Origin: CAZNNH01 sp964574335
Lineage (GTDB): Bacteria; Acidobacteriota; Vicinamibacteria; Fen-336
Assembly (NCBI GenBank): GCA_964574335.1
Contig: CAZNNH010000091.1
Coordinates: 1-23,133 of the forward strand
Reading direction: 5' to 3'
Length of the DNA stretch: 23,133 nucleotides
Under the pieces are notes generated by a model. That model was not told where the DNA came from, did not search any database, and worked only from the letters and a program-made list of their open reading frames with translations. The position numbers and the translations under genes are program-made. This document shows, in pieces, positions 1 through 8,032 of this stretch (within the stretch, counting starts at the first letter, position 1; every line of letters begins with the position of its first letter).

Positions 1-226
1 TCAGGCTCCGCGACTGATAACAAAGGACTTCCGCGGTTTGTTTCTTAGGAGGGCGGCGGTCTGCCTGCGCCCGGAGAATCCGCGACACGAGCCGGCGGGC
101 GACCCGGCTTCCTGCTAGAATAGGAGCCTTCGAGCTCGCTCCGTGGGGGCACGGTGGCGGAGTGGGCCAGCTCGCTGGCGCCTGCCGTGTTCGAGCGCCG
201 GCCTCGCGTTCTGCACCCATCTCGAA

Positions 227-2887
227 ATGCGCACCTGCTCCATCGTCCCCCCGGTTCGGCTGCTTCTCGCCCTTCTCACGGTGACCGTCTTCGCGTCCCG
301 GGCCTGGTCCGCCCCGCCCGGGGCCGCGCTCACCGACGACCCGTTCGGCCGCAAGTACCCGCCCCGCATCTACCGGACGGTGCGGCTCCAGGGGGCACCG
401 CCGGCCATCGACGGCCGGCTGGACGACCCGGCCTGGGACCAGGGGGAGTGGGCCGGCGACTACACCCAGCAGATGCCGACCGAGGGGGCACCGCCCTCGA
501 AGCCGACCGAGATCAAGATCCTCTACGACTCCCGCAACGTCTACGTCGCGGTGCGGGCCTTCGACGACCCCGAGAAGATCCACCGCTACCCGGGGCGGCG
601 CGACGCCTTCGCCGGTGACATCGTGGGGATCTGCTTCGACAGCTACTTCGACAAGCGCGGCGGCTTCGAGTTCGACCTCACCGCGGGCGGCAGCAAGATC
701 GACCTGATCCTGGGCAACCAGGACGGCGACGCCAGTTGGGACGCGGTCTGGAACGGCAAGGTGGGCTTCGAGGAGGACGCCTGGACCGCCGAGCTGCGGA
801 TCCCGCTGAGCCAGCTCCGCTACGGCCCCCAGGACGAGCAGGTCTGGGGCCTGCACGCCTGGCGCTGGATCGACCGGCTGCAGGAGGAGGACCAGTGGAA
901 CCTGATCCCGCGCAACAACAGCGGGATCATGCACAACATCGGCGAGCTGCACGGCATCCGCGGGCTGGAGCGCTTCCGGCACATCGAGCTGCTCCCCCAC
1001 GTGGTGGGCCAGGCGACGTCGACCCCCGAGGTGGCCGGCAATCCCTACTCGGGCGGCTCCGCGGACGGCGCCCTCGGCCTGGACGCCAAGGTGGGCCTCT
1101 CCACCGACTTCACCCTCGACGCCACCGTCTATCCCGACTTCGGCCAGGTCGAGGCCGACCCCTCGGTGGTCAACCTGACCGCCTACGAGACCTTCTTCGA
1201 GGAGAAGCGCCCCTTCTTCCTGGAGGGCAAGAACATCCTCACCTTCGATCCCGGCGGCGGCTCGATGCTGTTCTACACCCGGCGCATCGGCCAGGCGCCC
1301 CATGGAGTGCCCGAGCTGGACGACGGGGAGTACGCCAGCGTCCCCGACAGCAGCTCGATCCTGAGCGCGCTCAAGGTCACCGGCAAGACCAGAGACGGGC
1401 TGTCCCTGGGGATCGTCGAGAGCCTCACCACGGATGAGACCGCCCGTGTCTCTCGTGGCGGAGTGGAAAGCCGCGAGGCGGTCGAGCCGTGGTCCAACTA
1501 TCTGGTGGCCCGGGTGCGCAAGGACTGGGACCAGGGCAACACCAGCCTGGGCGGCGTCTTCACCTCCACCCACCGCTTCATCGGCGACGAGGGCCTCGAC
1601 TTCCTGGCCACCGACGCGTTCACCGCCGGCGTCGACTTCAGCCGCTTCTTCGACAACCGCACCTGGTCCCTCCAGATGATGGCCGTCGGCAGCTACGTGC
1701 GCGGCTCCGAGACGGCGATCGCCGACCTGCAGCAGAACGCCGTCCACTACTTCCAGCGGCCCGACGCCTCCCACCTTTCGCTCGACGAGGGCCGGACCTC
1801 TCTCTCCGGCCACGGCGGCTTCCTGGGGATCTCGCGTACCGGGGGGAGCAAGTGGAAGCTGTCGGGCGACCTGCACTGGAGCTCGCCGGGGCTGGAGCTG
1901 AACGACGTGGGCTACCTGCGTCAGGCCGACCTGATCGACAGCGGCGTCTCCATCGGCTACGTGGAGACCGAGCCCCACGGCTGGCTGCGCCAGTGGGACG
2001 TCTTCCTGGAGCGTGAGGACCAGTGGGACTTCGGCGGCCTGCACACCGAGGGCGCCTTCGGGCTGTTCGGCGGCGTGCAGTTCCGGAACCGGTGGGGGCT
2101 GGGCGGCTCGTTGCGCGCCGTGCAGGACCCGGAGGACACCCGCCGGCTGTGGGGCGGACCGGCGATGCGGCTCAGCCGCTTCGTCCACATGTCGCTGAGC
2201 GGCCACACCGACTTCTCCCGGCGGCTCGGCTTCTCGATGGGGGTCCACGCCCACACCTACGGCGACGGCGACTCGCGGGTCTTCAACTTGTTCCCGGGGA
2301 TCCGCCTGCGCGTGTTGGACCGGCTCTCGCTGTCGGCCGACCTGGACTACGGCCGGCTCACCGACGACCTGCAGTACGTGGCGACTCCGGAGCTGGAAGC
2401 GGGATCGCGCTGGGTGCTCGGCCAGATCGACCAGAAGACGCTGAGCGCGACCTTCCGGATCAACCTCTTCCTGACCCCTGACCTCTCGATCCAGTACTAC
2501 GGCAGCCCGTACCTCTCCTCGGGGCGCTACTCGGACTTCAAGCGGGCCGAGCGAACCCAGGCCGAGGGCTACGAGGACCGCTTCCACCGTCTCGGCGGCG
2601 ACGAGCTCAGCTACCAGGCCGATGACGACACCTACCGGGTGCGGGAGGCGGACGGGACCACCTACTCCTTCGACAACCCCGAGTTCAGCTTCCGCCAGTT
2701 CCGCTCCAACCTGGTGCTGCGCTGGGAGTACGTCCCCGGCTCCAGCCTGTACGTGGTCTGGTCGCAGGGCCGGACCAGCGAGAGCGAGGTCTACGAGGAT
2801 TCCTTCGGGAGCAACCTGGACCAGCTCAGGCAAACCAAGGGCGACAACGTGTTCCTGGTCAAGCTGAGCTACTGGTTTACGATGTAG
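227..2887 (+). CDS. Secreted CBM9-like / DUF5916 outer-membrane-type protein
   Basis: The 886-residue product begins with a Sec signal peptide (hydrophobic residues about 10-24, probable cleavage after AWSA at 29). A carbohydrate-binding-family-9-like beta-sandwich follows (about 45-230) with the typical opening IDGRLDDPAW at 61-70. The long C-terminal part is rich in alternating aromatic/polar strands and contains EEKRPFFLEG (from residue 325), a hallmark of DUF5916 proteins. It ends in an aromatic strand (KLSYWFTM), as expected for an outer-membrane barrel. An in-frame GTG at 143 would add 28 residues with no signal-peptide character, so I chose the ATG at 227. Family members are common in Acidobacteriota and Bacteroidota; their biochemical role is not established, and sugar or polymer binding at the outer membrane is an inference. 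It appears monocistronic: a 325-bp repeat-filled gap follows. A weak -10-like TAGAAT lies at 116-121, without a good -35. Confidence 0.88.
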   Translation: MRTCSIVPPVRLLLALLTVTVFASRAWSAPPGAALTDDPFGRKYPPRIYRTVRLQGAPPAIDGRLDDPAWDQGEWAGDYTQQMPTEGAPPSKPTEIKILYDSRNVYVAVRAFDDPEKIHRYPGRRDAFAGDIVGICFDSYFDKRGGFEFDLTAGGSKIDLILGNQDGDASWDAVWNGKVGFEEDAWTAELRIPLSQLRYGPQDEQVWGLHAWRWIDRLQEEDQWNLIPRNNSGIMHNIGELHGIRGLERFRHIELLPHVVGQATSTPEVAGNPYSGGSADGALGLDAKVGLSTDFTLDATVYPDFGQVEADPSVVNLTAYETFFEEKRPFFLEGKNILTFDPGGGSMLFYTRRIGQAPHGVPELDDGEYASVPDSSSILSALKVTGKTRDGLSLGIVESLTTDETARVSRGGVESREAVEPWSNYLVARVRKDWDQGNTSLGGVFTSTHRFIGDEGLDFLATDAFTAGVDFSRFFDNRTWSLQMMAVGSYVRGSETAIADLQQNAVHYFQRPDASHLSLDEGRTSLSGHGGFLGISRTGGSKWKLSGDLHWSSPGLELNDVGYLRQADLIDSGVSIGYVETEPHGWLRQWDVFLEREDQWDFGGLHTEGAFGLFGGVQFRNRWGLGGSLRAVQDPEDTRRLWGGPAMRLSRFVHMSLSGHTDFSRRLGFSMGVHAHTYGDGDSRVFNLFPGIRLRVLDRLSLSADLDYGRLTDDLQYVATPELEAGSRWVLGQIDQKTLSATFRINLFLTPDLSIQYYGSPYLSSGRYSDFKRAERTQAEGYEDRFHRLGGDELSYQADDDTYRVREADGTTYSFDNPEFSFRQFRSNLVLRWEYVPGSSLYVVWSQGRTSESEVYEDSFGSNLDQLRQTKGDNVFLVKLSYWFTM

Positions 2888-2961
2888 GCCCGCTCGCCCA
2901 GATGGTCGAGCCAGGCGCAGACCTTGCGCTTCGCACAGGCCGCTCACCGCACGAGTCCCGA

Positions 2962-2985
2962 GTCATCCTGAGCGTGCTTCGACGC
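2962..2985. repeat. Partial copy of intergenic palindromic repeat (left-end fragment)
   Basis: These 24 bases, beginning GTCATCCTGAGCG, are identical to 3113-3136, after which the two sequences diverge. I read it as the left end of the same element that is more complete at 3001-3102 and 3112-3187. It lies 75 bp after the stop of the DUF5916 gene. Confidence 0.7.
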
Positions 2986-3000
2986 CACCGCCCCAGCCCC

Positions 3001-3102
3001 CGTCATCCTGAGTGCTCTTCGAGGTTGGACCCCGGAAGGATCTGTGGCCGGCTGTGTCCCAGATCCTTCGGGCGCGGCCAGACGGGCGCCCTCAGGATGA
3101 CG
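3001..3102. repeat. Full-length about 100-bp palindromic intergenic element
   Basis: The ends are a perfect 12-bp inverted repeat (CGTCATCCTGAG at 3001-3012, CTCAGGATGACG at 3091-3102). A second nested pair sits inside (GAAGGATCTG near 3035-3044 against CCAGATCCTTC at 3059-3069). It could fold into a long two-step hairpin in RNA or single-stranded DNA. No reading frame or transposase is associated. It resembles miniature palindromic repeats scattered between genes in bacterial genomes; whether it also ends transcription of the upstream gene is an inference. Confidence 0.75.
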
Positions 3103-3111
3103 CCCTGGGCA

Positions 3112-3187
3112 CGTCATCCTGAGCGTGCTTCGACGCTGAACCCCGGAAGGATCCCTGGCAGAGGCGTCCTGGATCCTTCCGGTGTTG
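3112..3187. repeat. Truncated copy of the same palindromic element
   Basis: It starts with the same CGTCATCCTGAGCG end as the neighbouring copies and keeps the internal hairpin as a perfect 12-bp inverted repeat (CCGGAAGGATCC at 3143-3154, GGATCCTTCCGG at 3171-3182). The outer right end is missing. It ends only about 25 bp before the start codon of the peroxidase gene, so it must lie in or next to that gene's promoter or leader. Together the three copies fill most of the 325-bp gap 2888-3212; I see no gene there. Confidence 0.7.
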
Positions 3188-3212
3188 GCACACATGTTGC
3201 TCTCCGTGGGGC

Positions 3213-4268
3213 ATGCACAAGAAGAGCCCGATCGTGCTGGCGCTGCTGGCGGCCTTGGCTTGGGCGACGTCCCTGACGGCGGGCGAGGGGACACCGCCCG
3301 GCGAGGCGATCCCCACCGACTACCTCTACTCGTTCCAGGCCTTGCCCGAGGCCTTCGAGAACCCCGACAACCCGATCACCGAGGCCAAGGTGGCGCTCGG
3401 CCGGACGCTGTTCTACGACGCGCGGCTGTCGAAGAACCACGACGTGTCCTGCAACACCTGCCACGACCTCGAGAGCTACGGCGTCGACAACCTGCCGGTG
3501 TCCCTGGGCCATCGCACCCAGACCGGCACCCGGAACTCGCCCACCGTCTACAACGCCGCCGTCCACGTCAGCCAGTTCTGGGACGGCCGCTCCCCGGACG
3601 TCGAGGACCAGTCCAAGCAGCCGATCCTCAACCCGGTGGAGATGGCGATGCCGGACGAGCAGCGGGTGGTGACCACGTTGCGCTCGATGCCGGGCTACCA
3701 GGCCCTCTTCGAGCGGGCCTTCCCGGGCCAGGCCGAGCCCGTGACCTACGACAATATGGCCCGGGCGATCGGCGCGTTCGAGCGCGGGTTGGTGACGCCC
3801 GCGCCCTTCGACGCGTTCCTGGGCGGGGAGGCAGGGGCGCTGTCGGCGGAGCAGGTGTCGGGCTTCCGGCGCTTCGTGGATCTCGGCTGCGCGAGCTGCC
3901 ACAACGGGCCGGTGCTGGGCGGCCAGACCTACGAAGTGCTGGGCCTGATCGAGCCGTACCCCGACCAGGGGGACCTGGGCCTCTACGATCGCACCCGCGC
4001 CGAGACGGACAAGATGCGCTTCAAGACGCCGGCGCTACGCAACGTCGCGAAAACCGAGCCCTACTTCCACGACGGGTCGATCGAGACGCTGGACGAGGCG
4101 GTCCGGCGGATGGCGACCCATCAGCTCGGCGAAGAGCTCGACGCCGCCGACCTGAGGCTGGTGCTGGTCTTCCTGGACGGCCTGACCGGCACCATTCCGG
4201 CGGGCTACATCGCGAAGCCCGAGCCGCCCGAGTCGACCGAGGCCACGCCGGCCCCGATCCCCGACTGA
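3213..4268 (+). CDS. Di-heme cytochrome c peroxidase (CcpA/MauG family)
   Basis: This 351-residue periplasmic protein has a signal peptide (hydrophobic residues about 6-21) and two c-type heme motifs, CNTCH at residues 80-84 and CASCH at 226-230. The spacing of about 146 residues is normal for bacterial di-heme peroxidases. Other family signatures are LFYDARLS just before the first heme, the RNSPTVYNAA segment, and FKTPALRNV after the second heme. The expected reaction is reduction of hydrogen peroxide to water with electrons from a small c-type cytochrome; MauG-like protein oxidation is possible because the family includes both. A cytochrome-containing gene follows 13 bp downstream on the same strand, so the two are probably co-transcribed and may exchange electrons. 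The ribosome-binding site before this ATG is weak. The start is chosen because it gives a clean signal peptide. Confidence 0.93.
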   Translation: MHKKSPIVLALLAALAWATSLTAGEGTPPGEAIPTDYLYSFQALPEAFENPDNPITEAKVALGRTLFYDARLSKNHDVSCNTCHDLESYGVDNLPVSLGHRTQTGTRNSPTVYNAAVHVSQFWDGRSPDVEDQSKQPILNPVEMAMPDEQRVVTTLRSMPGYQALFERAFPGQAEPVTYDNMARAIGAFERGLVTPAPFDAFLGGEAGALSAEQVSGFRRFVDLGCASCHNGPVLGGQTYEVLGLIEPYPDQGDLGLYDRTRAETDKMRFKTPALRNVAKTEPYFHDGSIETLDEAVRRMATHQLGEELDAADLRLVLVFLDGLTGTIPAGYIAKPEPPESTEATPAPIPD

Positions 4269-4281
4269 GCCCCGAGGAGCC

Positions 4282-5346
4282 ATGAGACTCGTCACGACGG
4301 TTACCCTGATCGCCGGCCTCTCGTCGGCGCCCCTCGCCGACGCGGCCGACGCCGCACCCGACGGGAAGCGCCTGTTCGTGCGCCACTGCGCCCGCTGCCA
4401 CACCACGGCGGGCAGTGGCCTGCCCGAGGGGCATCCGCTGCTCTCCAACTTCGAAGCCCCGCCCGCGGACTTCACCGAGCCGATGTTCAACAGCCGGGAG
4501 CCGAAGGGGGACTGGTTCAACGTGGTCAAGTACGGGGGAGCCCGGATGGGGCTGTCGCACCAGATGCCGGCCCACGAAGGGCGCCTGACCGACGCCGAGA
4601 TCGAGCGGGTGGTGGGGTACCTGGGCGAGCTGGCGGACACGTCGGCCTACCCGCCGGGCGACTTCAACTTCCCCCGGCCCCAGCGCACCATCAAGGCCTT
4701 CCCCGAGACGGAGCTGCTGTTCCTGGGCCGCTACGAGCCCCCCGAGGAAGAGGGCGGTGAGAGCGCCTGGCGCAGCACCGCCTACTATGGCCGGCGGCTG
4801 GGCCCGCGCTGGCAGGCCGAGGCCAAGCTCAACCAGACCCGCCGCGGTGACGAGACGGAGCACGAGGCCGAGCTGGGCGTGAAGTGGTCGTTCTTCAACC
4901 GCGGGACGTCGTTGCTGATGGCGGCCGGGGCCGAGGTCGAGATCCCCTTCGAGGAGGCCGGCGACAGCGTCTGGATCCCCTACCTGGCCCACGCCTCGCC
5001 GCTGGGCGACCGCTTCACCCTCCAGGGGACGGTCCGCGCCCACCTCCCCTCGAACGATGTCGGCCAGGGGGATGTCGAGGCGTCGCAGGTGATCCACTGG
5101 CTGCCCACCGACTGGAAGCGAGGGGTCTTCCCCGGCCTGGAGGCGGTGGTGGTGGCGCCCTTCGACTCGGACGCCGACTGGCAGGTGACGCTGATCCCGC
5201 AGCTCCACCTGGCGCTGACCAAGCGCGGCCACGTGGCCCTCAACGTGGGTGTCGAGGTGCCCCTCACCGGCGGCAGCTACGACTACCGCATCCACACCTT
5301 CCTGCTGTGGGACATGGTGGACGGCGGCTTCTGGGAGGGGTGGTAG
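4282..5346 (+). CDS. Monoheme cytochrome c fused to a beta-barrel outer-membrane domain
   Basis: The 354-residue product has a signal peptide (residues 1 to about 22) and a class I cytochrome c domain (about 25-118) with the heme site CARCH at 36-40. A likely axial methionine is in the MGLSHQMPAHEGRL segment, followed by the usual closing helix IERVVGYLGEL. After a proline-rich linker, the remaining 200 residues are amphipathic strands with many Trp/Tyr/Phe, ending in an aromatic residue, which suggests an outer-membrane beta-barrel or porin-like domain. The start has a good ribosome-binding site (GAGGAG about 6 bases upstream). It lies 13 bp after the peroxidase stop. A cytochrome tethered to a barrel could bring electrons to, or across, the outer membrane; this is an inference. 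The barrel assignment rests on sequence character, not on a recognised family. Confidence 0.82.
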   Translation: MRLVTTVTLIAGLSSAPLADAADAAPDGKRLFVRHCARCHTTAGSGLPEGHPLLSNFEAPPADFTEPMFNSREPKGDWFNVVKYGGARMGLSHQMPAHEGRLTDAEIERVVGYLGELADTSAYPPGDFNFPRPQRTIKAFPETELLFLGRYEPPEEEGGESAWRSTAYYGRRLGPRWQAEAKLNQTRRGDETEHEAELGVKWSFFNRGTSLLMAAGAEVEIPFEEAGDSVWIPYLAHASPLGDRFTLQGTVRAHLPSNDVGQGDVEASQVIHWLPTDWKRGVFPGLEAVVVAPFDSDADWQVTLIPQLHLALTKRGHVALNVGVEVPLTGGSYDYRIHTFLLWDMVDGGFWEGW

Positions 5347-5357
5347 GGCAGGCCAGC

Positions 5358-5651
5358 CTAGCCCTTGGCGCGCCCTCGTTGGCCCTTCGGCGCATTGGCC
5401 GAAGCGAACGGCAGCTCCACGCCGTCGATCCAGCGCGCCACCATCGAGTCGGTGGCGGCGATGAGCCGCAAGGTGGCGATCCGGTCGATGACGGCGTCCA
5501 TGTCGGCGATGTCCTCGCCGGCCACGATGGCCACGATGTCGGGGGTGCCGAAGAGCGCGTCGGCGTGAACCACGCCCCGGATCTTCCGGACCGAGCGCAG
5601 GACCTTCTTCGGCTGACGCGTGGTGATGAAGACGTAGGCCCAAGTCCGCAA
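5358..5651 (-). CDS. Stand-alone Lrp/AsnC ligand-binding (RAM) domain protein
   Basis: This 97-residue protein corresponds to the effector-binding RAM domain of Lrp/AsnC regulators without the DNA-binding half. The pattern includes AYVFITT at the start, a central GTPDIVAIVAGEDIADMD segment, and TDSMVARW near the end. Such stand-alone domains are thought to bind amino acids or modulate partner regulators; no partner is visible here. The start codon is TTG, supported by a strong AGGAGG at 5657-5662, five bases upstream. It converges with the cytochrome-barrel gene, with only 11 bp between the two stops. A basic tail (KGQRGRAKG) follows the domain. Confidence 0.85.
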   Translation of the reverse strand: MRTWAYVFITTRQPKKVLRSVRKIRGVVHADALFGTPDIVAIVAGEDIADMDAVIDRIATLRLIAATDSMVARWIDGVELPFASANAPKGQRGRAKG

Positions 5652-5683
5652 AACACCCTCCTAACCAGTCTCAGGTCCGGCGT

Positions 5684-6056
5684 CTACGTCGATCGGCCAG
5701 TGCTCGGGAGGCCCGAGGTTTCCTCGAGCTGAAGGACCACTCGGTCCTCGGGCGCCAGGCCTCGGCCCGCCTCTTCGCGCACACGTTGGCGAAGCGCCGG
5801 CGGCAGGTTCGAGGCGTCCAGCCTGACGAAGCCCAGCCGCTCGTAGAAGGCCTGCCGGTTCGCCGGCAACACGGGCTGTCCAGAGCAACCCCGCCTCCCG
5901 GGCGCGGGCGAAGCCGGCCGCCGGCGTGCCCGGAAGGTCGAGGCCGGCGGTCTGGGGATGGGTGCGGAACAGGGTCGCGGCCTTCTCCTCGATGGCCTGA
6001 AGGCGGGGTATCTCTTCGGGAGTGGCGAGCCCGATCTCGGCCACGGGTCGTCTCAC
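5684..6056 (-). pseudogene. GNAT-family N-acetyltransferase, internally deleted and frameshifted
   Basis: The first part (from a GTG at 6056) reads as a typical GNAT N-terminus: VAEIGLATPEEIPRLQAIEE and then GFARAREAGLLWTARVAGEP. The C-terminal end is clear but in another frame: RQAFYERLGFVRLD, then LPPALRQRVREEAGRGLAP, stopping at 5684. The frames meet near 5870. What is missing is the core of the fold, including the acetyl-CoA-binding strand-helix (the R/Q-x-x-G-x-G/A region), roughly 50-60 residues. This looks like a deletion that also shifted the frame, so the product cannot be a working acetyltransferase. Read straight through, the first frame continues to 5661 with arginine/proline-rich nonsense. 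The gene abuts the stop of the lipoprotein gene upstream. Confidence 0.8.
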
Positions 6057-6656
6057 CTAGGGGACGCAGCTCAGGGCGTAGGTGACGTCGAACCTCTTTC
6101 CGACCACCTGGGGCCGGTTCCGCGCCTGCGAGGCCCCCTCTTCCCGGATGTCGATGTCGAGGCTCTCGTTGGTGGCCGGCATGTCGGCGGGCTGGTAACA
6201 CGTGGTGTTCGTGGTGTGGAAGCCCGTCACGGTGATGAGCTGGATCCCCTCTTGCAGGGCCACAGGCTGGAACCCGGTCGTCACCCCCGGGGAGATGAAG
6301 GCCGGGTCTGCGAAGAGGTCCATCTGAAGCACCGTGTTCCAGTTGTAGGTACCGGCCTGGCCTCTGGGCACCGTCACCATGAAGGTCACGGAGAGTGAGA
6401 CGGGAGTGTTGTTGGGGGCGGAGAGCTGCAGGGTGCCGTTGGCCGGGGGTTCGCTCCCGACGAAGGAGACGTCCCAGTACTGCGGGGCGGGAGTCGGGGT
6501 GGGCTGGGGCGTCGTCGGCGTGGGCGACGTCGTGCCCCCGTCGCCGCCGCAGCCGCCCGGGAGCGTCGCGAGCCCAAGACAAACGGCGAGCCGTCCCAGC
6601 CACTTCGGCTGCGCGAGCCTACACAGCCAGCGGTAGACGAAGCTGGGTTCCTGCAT
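6057..6656 (-). CDS. Putative secreted lipoprotein of unknown function
   Basis: The 199-residue product starts at an ATG with a strong ribosome-binding site (AAGGAGGAGG just upstream). It has a basic N-terminus, a hydrophobic stretch, and then LPGGC, a slightly non-standard lipobox, suggesting lipid attachment at the cysteine. A Ser/Thr/Pro-rich linker follows (TTSPTPTTPQPTPTPAP), then a compact domain of about 150 residues with a beta-rich pattern and two cysteines that could pair (TTCYQP and ALSCVP). I do not recognise the domain. The stop is directly followed by the broken acetyltransferase, and the GlsB-type gene lies 26 bp upstream, so the three were probably one transcript. A frame extension upstream to 6899 overlaps the next gene and is not credible. 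Confidence 0.7.
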   Translation of the reverse strand: MQEPSFVYRWLCRLAQPKWLGRLAVCLGLATLPGGCGGDGGTTSPTPTTPQPTPTPAPQYWDVSFVGSEPPANGTLQLSAPNNTPVSLSVTFMVTVPRGQAGTYNWNTVLQMDLFADPAFISPGVTTGFQPVALQEGIQLITVTGFHTTNTTCYQPADMPATNESLDIDIREEGASQARNRPQVVGKRFDVTYALSCVP

Positions 6657-6682
6657 CGTCCTCCTCCTTGGGTCTCGGCCTC

Positions 6683-6910
6683 CTAGGCCTTCTTGAGGGC
6701 TCTCACCACCGAAACGAGGACCACAGCGCCGATCGTCGCCAGGATGATACTCCCGATCGTCCCGTGGGCAGAGATTCCCACCACGCGGGCCAGGAAGCCG
6801 CCGACGAAGGTGACGATGTCCCCCACGACCCCGTAGCCGGCACCCTTGGTCAGCTTGCCTGCCAGCCAGCCCGCCACCAGCCCCACCAGAAGAAACCACA
6901 CCAGATGCAC
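6683..6910 (-). CDS. GlsB/YeaQ/YmgE-family stress-response membrane protein
   Basis: This 75-residue, very hydrophobic protein has the family's signature layout: an N-terminal segment with GLVAGWLAGKL, a central glycine-rich GDIVTFVGGFLARVVG, and a last helix ending in basic residues (RALKKA). Members are small inner-membrane proteins linked to general stress responses (transglycosylase-associated family); their molecular role is unclear. The start is GTG at 6910 with GGGGAGG upstream. It is first in a probable operon with the lipoprotein. The 212 bp upstream (6911-7122) contain no gene that I can see. Confidence 0.9.
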   Translation of the reverse strand: MHLVWFLLVGLVAGWLAGKLTKGAGYGVVGDIVTFVGGFLARVVGISAHGTIGSIILATIGAVVLVSVVRALKKA

Positions 6911-7122
6911 GCTGAGCCTCCCCTTCCTTCAGAACGTCACTCGTCAGCCCGACCCGCTGCGTCCCTACGAGCGGCTATCCGACGCCCCCGCGAGCCCCGG
7001 CCTCAGTCTCACTCAACCGGTGCCGTGGCGGCTTCGATGATCCGCCAGGGATCCTACCGCAGAGTGCCTTGCCAAGGGGCCCACCGCCCCTCGTGCTCCG
7101 GGAACAGCAGCGAGCGGCGATG

Positions 7123-8010
7123 CTACTCGAGCCGCTGCCCGATCCTCTCCCAGCGGATGCGGCCGTCGACCGGGTCCACCGACCAGTAGACGACGCGGGC
7201 CTGCCCGAGGAGCAGCTCTTCTTCGACATACCCCCAGAAGCGGCTGTCCCGGCTGTTGTCGCGATTGTCGCCGAGGACGAAGTAGGAGTCGGCGGGCACC
7301 TCCCTGGGGCCCCAGTCGTCGCGGAAAGGCACAGCCGTCTCGTCGAGGAAGTGCACGTAGGGTTCTTCGAGGACCTTGCCGTCGACGTACACGACCTTGT
7401 TCCGTATCTCGAGCTCCTCGCCGGGAAGGCCGACGACCCGCTTCAAGAAGACGCGCCTCGGGTCTTCTGGAAAACGGAAGACGATCAGGTCTCCGCGTCG
7501 GGGCGGTCGAGCCCCTATCGGGTACTTCTCGAGAAGAGGGAGGCGCCAGCCGTACGCCCACTTGGCCGCCAGGAGGTGATCTCCGCGCAGGAGTGACCAC
7601 TCCATTGCACCGTTCGGGATGCGGAAGGCCCGGACGAAGCTGGTACGCATGACGTGCAGCCACAAGGGATCCACGACAACGGCCATCACCAGGGCGGCAG
7701 CGACGAGCGAGTACCAGCGGCTCAGTCGGCCGATGGCCGCCTCCCTCCGGGATCGGCGGGTAGAGAAGAAGGCGACGGCAGCGACCAGGAGACGACAGGC
7801 CAGTACGATGGCGGCCGCAAGGGCCAGGTTGAGGACCGGGATCGGAACGGCAACCGCGACCACCAGCGCCGCGACAGCCACGATCCAGTAGAGGAGAAAC
7901 AGGAGGACGGCCCGGCGAACGAACCCCGCGTAGAGATGGCCGAGACCGGGAATCAGTAGCTCCAGGAGAGCCGCCACCCACGGCCGTCGGGCTGTTGCTG
8001 TTGCGCTCAC
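7123..8010 (-). CDS. Signal peptidase I homologue lacking the catalytic serine
   Basis: The 295-residue protein has an N-terminal membrane module opening with LIPGLGHLYAG, three to four membrane segments (about 10-80 and 101-115), then a peptidase S26 domain. The catalytic lysine region is intact (FLKRVVGLPGEE, Lys190), as are the later boxes (GDNRDNSRDSRFWG, 247-260). The serine box, normally IPSGSM, here reads IPNGAM (131-136): the nucleophile position is Ala135, encoded by GCA at 7606-7608. Without it, cleavage of signal peptides by the usual Ser-Lys dyad is not expected. Overall the reading frame is intact and well conserved, so it may be a recently inactivated copy or a non-catalytic homologue, as is known for one of the two staphylococcal type I signal peptidases. 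GTG start at 8010 with GGAGG upstream. A sequencing error is possible but would need a specific substitution. Confidence 0.88.
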   Translation of the reverse strand: MSATATARRPWVAALLELLIPGLGHLYAGFVRRAVLLFLLYWIVAVAALVVAVAVPIPVLNLALAAAIVLACRLLVAAVAFFSTRRSRREAAIGRLSRWYSLVAAALVMAVVVDPLWLHVMRTSFVRAFRIPNGAMEWSLLRGDHLLAAKWAYGWRLPLLEKYPIGARPPRRGDLIVFRFPEDPRRVFLKRVVGLPGEELEIRNKVVYVDGKVLEEPYVHFLDETAVPFRDDWGPREVPADSYFVLGDNRDNSRDSRFWGYVEEELLLGQARVVYWSVDPVDGRIRWERIGQRLE

Positions 8011-8032
8011 GTGGCCTCCAGTCGGCGCTCTC

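Noticed and set aside
1..226. Possible gene, tRNA or strong promoter before the DUF5916 gene
   Set aside because: No cloverleaf or coding frame with domain features is visible; only a weak TAGAAT at 116-121 without a -35.
4021..5643. Minus-strand open frame of 540 codons across the cytochrome-barrel gene
   Set aside because: It lies antisense to a gene with a heme motif and a signal peptide and has no domain of its own; shadow.
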